Origin: Croceibacterium sp. TMG7-5b_MA50
GTDB lineage: Bacteria; Pseudomonadota; Alphaproteobacteria; Sphingomonadales; Sphingomonadaceae
Reading direction: 5' to 3'
DNA length: 64,000 nt
Assembly (NCBI RefSeq): GCF_039830145.1
Contig: NZ_CP156083.1
Span: 1-64,000 of the forward strand
Part shown: positions 63,916 to 64,000 of the stretch, piece by piece
Position numbering within the stretch: position 1 is the stretch's first letter
Layout: every line of letters begins with the position of its first letter
Position numbers and translations under genes: made by a program
Notes under the pieces: generated by a model
Databases searched by the model: none
Told to the model about the DNA's origin: nothing
The model's input: the letters and a program-made list of their open reading frames with translations, nothing else

Positions 63916-64000
63916 TCGCGGCGGGATCAGGGGAGGTGCGGATGCGTGCGGGAAGTCTGTTGGCCGGCGCGGCCTTGGGCTGTCTCCTCGCGCTGCCGGC
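63912..64000 (+). CDS. Start of an exported protein, cut by the window end
   Basis: Only the first residues are visible. An ATG at 63912 overlaps the kinase stop (ATGA), and in frame with it an ATG at 63942 follows a GGGGAGG site; the second gives 'MRAGSLLAGAALGCLLALPA', a typical signal peptide. A further exported enzyme of the locus is likely, but the family cannot be told. Confidence 0.55.
   Translation, partial: MIAAGSGEVRMRAGSLLAGAALGCLLALP

Overview
The window is GC-rich DNA of the kind seen in sphingomonads (Sphingomonadaceae, Alphaproteobacteria). The main clues are four large TonB-dependent receptors with the 'EIIVTG/EIVVTG' box, TonB receptor plus tryptophan-halogenase-like gene groups, a GH106 alpha-L-rhamnosidase (a family first described in Sphingomonas), and non-phosphorylative deoxy-sugar enzymes. 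The left end holds an RPA-type plasmid replication initiator, 22-bp-spaced iterons and two toxin-antitoxin modules, so the replicon is probably a plasmid or chromid and position 1 is probably the conventional start at the rep gene. No tRNA, rRNA, CRISPR array or insertion sequence was seen.

Layout. (1) 1-3126: repA, a candidate origin with iterons (1223-1534), a parDE pair on the minus strand and, divergently, an Xre/RES pair; a membrane/TPR-like orphan follows to 3955. (2) 3999-9937: a minus-strand MFS/ThuA/DUF5060-glycosidase operon and a divergent Asp/Glu-racemase-like/ACS-transporter operon. (3) 10073-26621: a deoxy-sugar (L-fucose/L-rhamnose type) glycan locus with a GH2-malectin enzyme, mutarotase, SDR and aldo-keto reductase dehydrogenases, an enolase-superfamily enzyme, an MFS permease, two TonB receptors, a beta-helix protein and a FadR-type GntR regulator. 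Three near-identical 15-bp operator candidates sit at its promoters. (4) 26628-43335: a divergent, LysR-centred locus that reads as a complete flavonol-glycoside (rutin-like) utilization system. It has a TonB receptor, GH106 alpha-L-rhamnosidase, GH1 beta-glucosidase, bicupin quercetinase, two esterases, a 4,5-dihydroxyphthalate-decarboxylase-like protein, a flavin hydroxylase, an extradiol dioxygenase and a fumarylacetoacetase-family hydrolase. (5) 43332-64000: a xyloglucan-type locus with GH29, GH35, GH31 (PA14), a TonB receptor, two tryptophan-halogenase-like flavoproteins, GH39, GH43, GH74, a ROK repressor, a ROK sugar kinase and the start of another exported protein.

How the parts may work together. 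Locus 4 would import a flavonoid rutinoside, remove rhamnose and glucose, open the flavonol C-ring, hydrolyse the depside and degrade the resulting phenolics. The released L-rhamnose could enter the non-phosphorylative enzymes of locus 3. Loci 3 and 5 handle plant cell-wall side chains (fucose/rhamnose, xylose, galactose, arabinose). The whole segment therefore looks like a plant-biomass accessory region on a mobile or secondary replicon. Most genes inside each operon overlap by ATGA, GTGA or TGATG, which supports tight translational coupling and was used to choose several start codons. Functions are assigned from motifs and context only; no database search was run.
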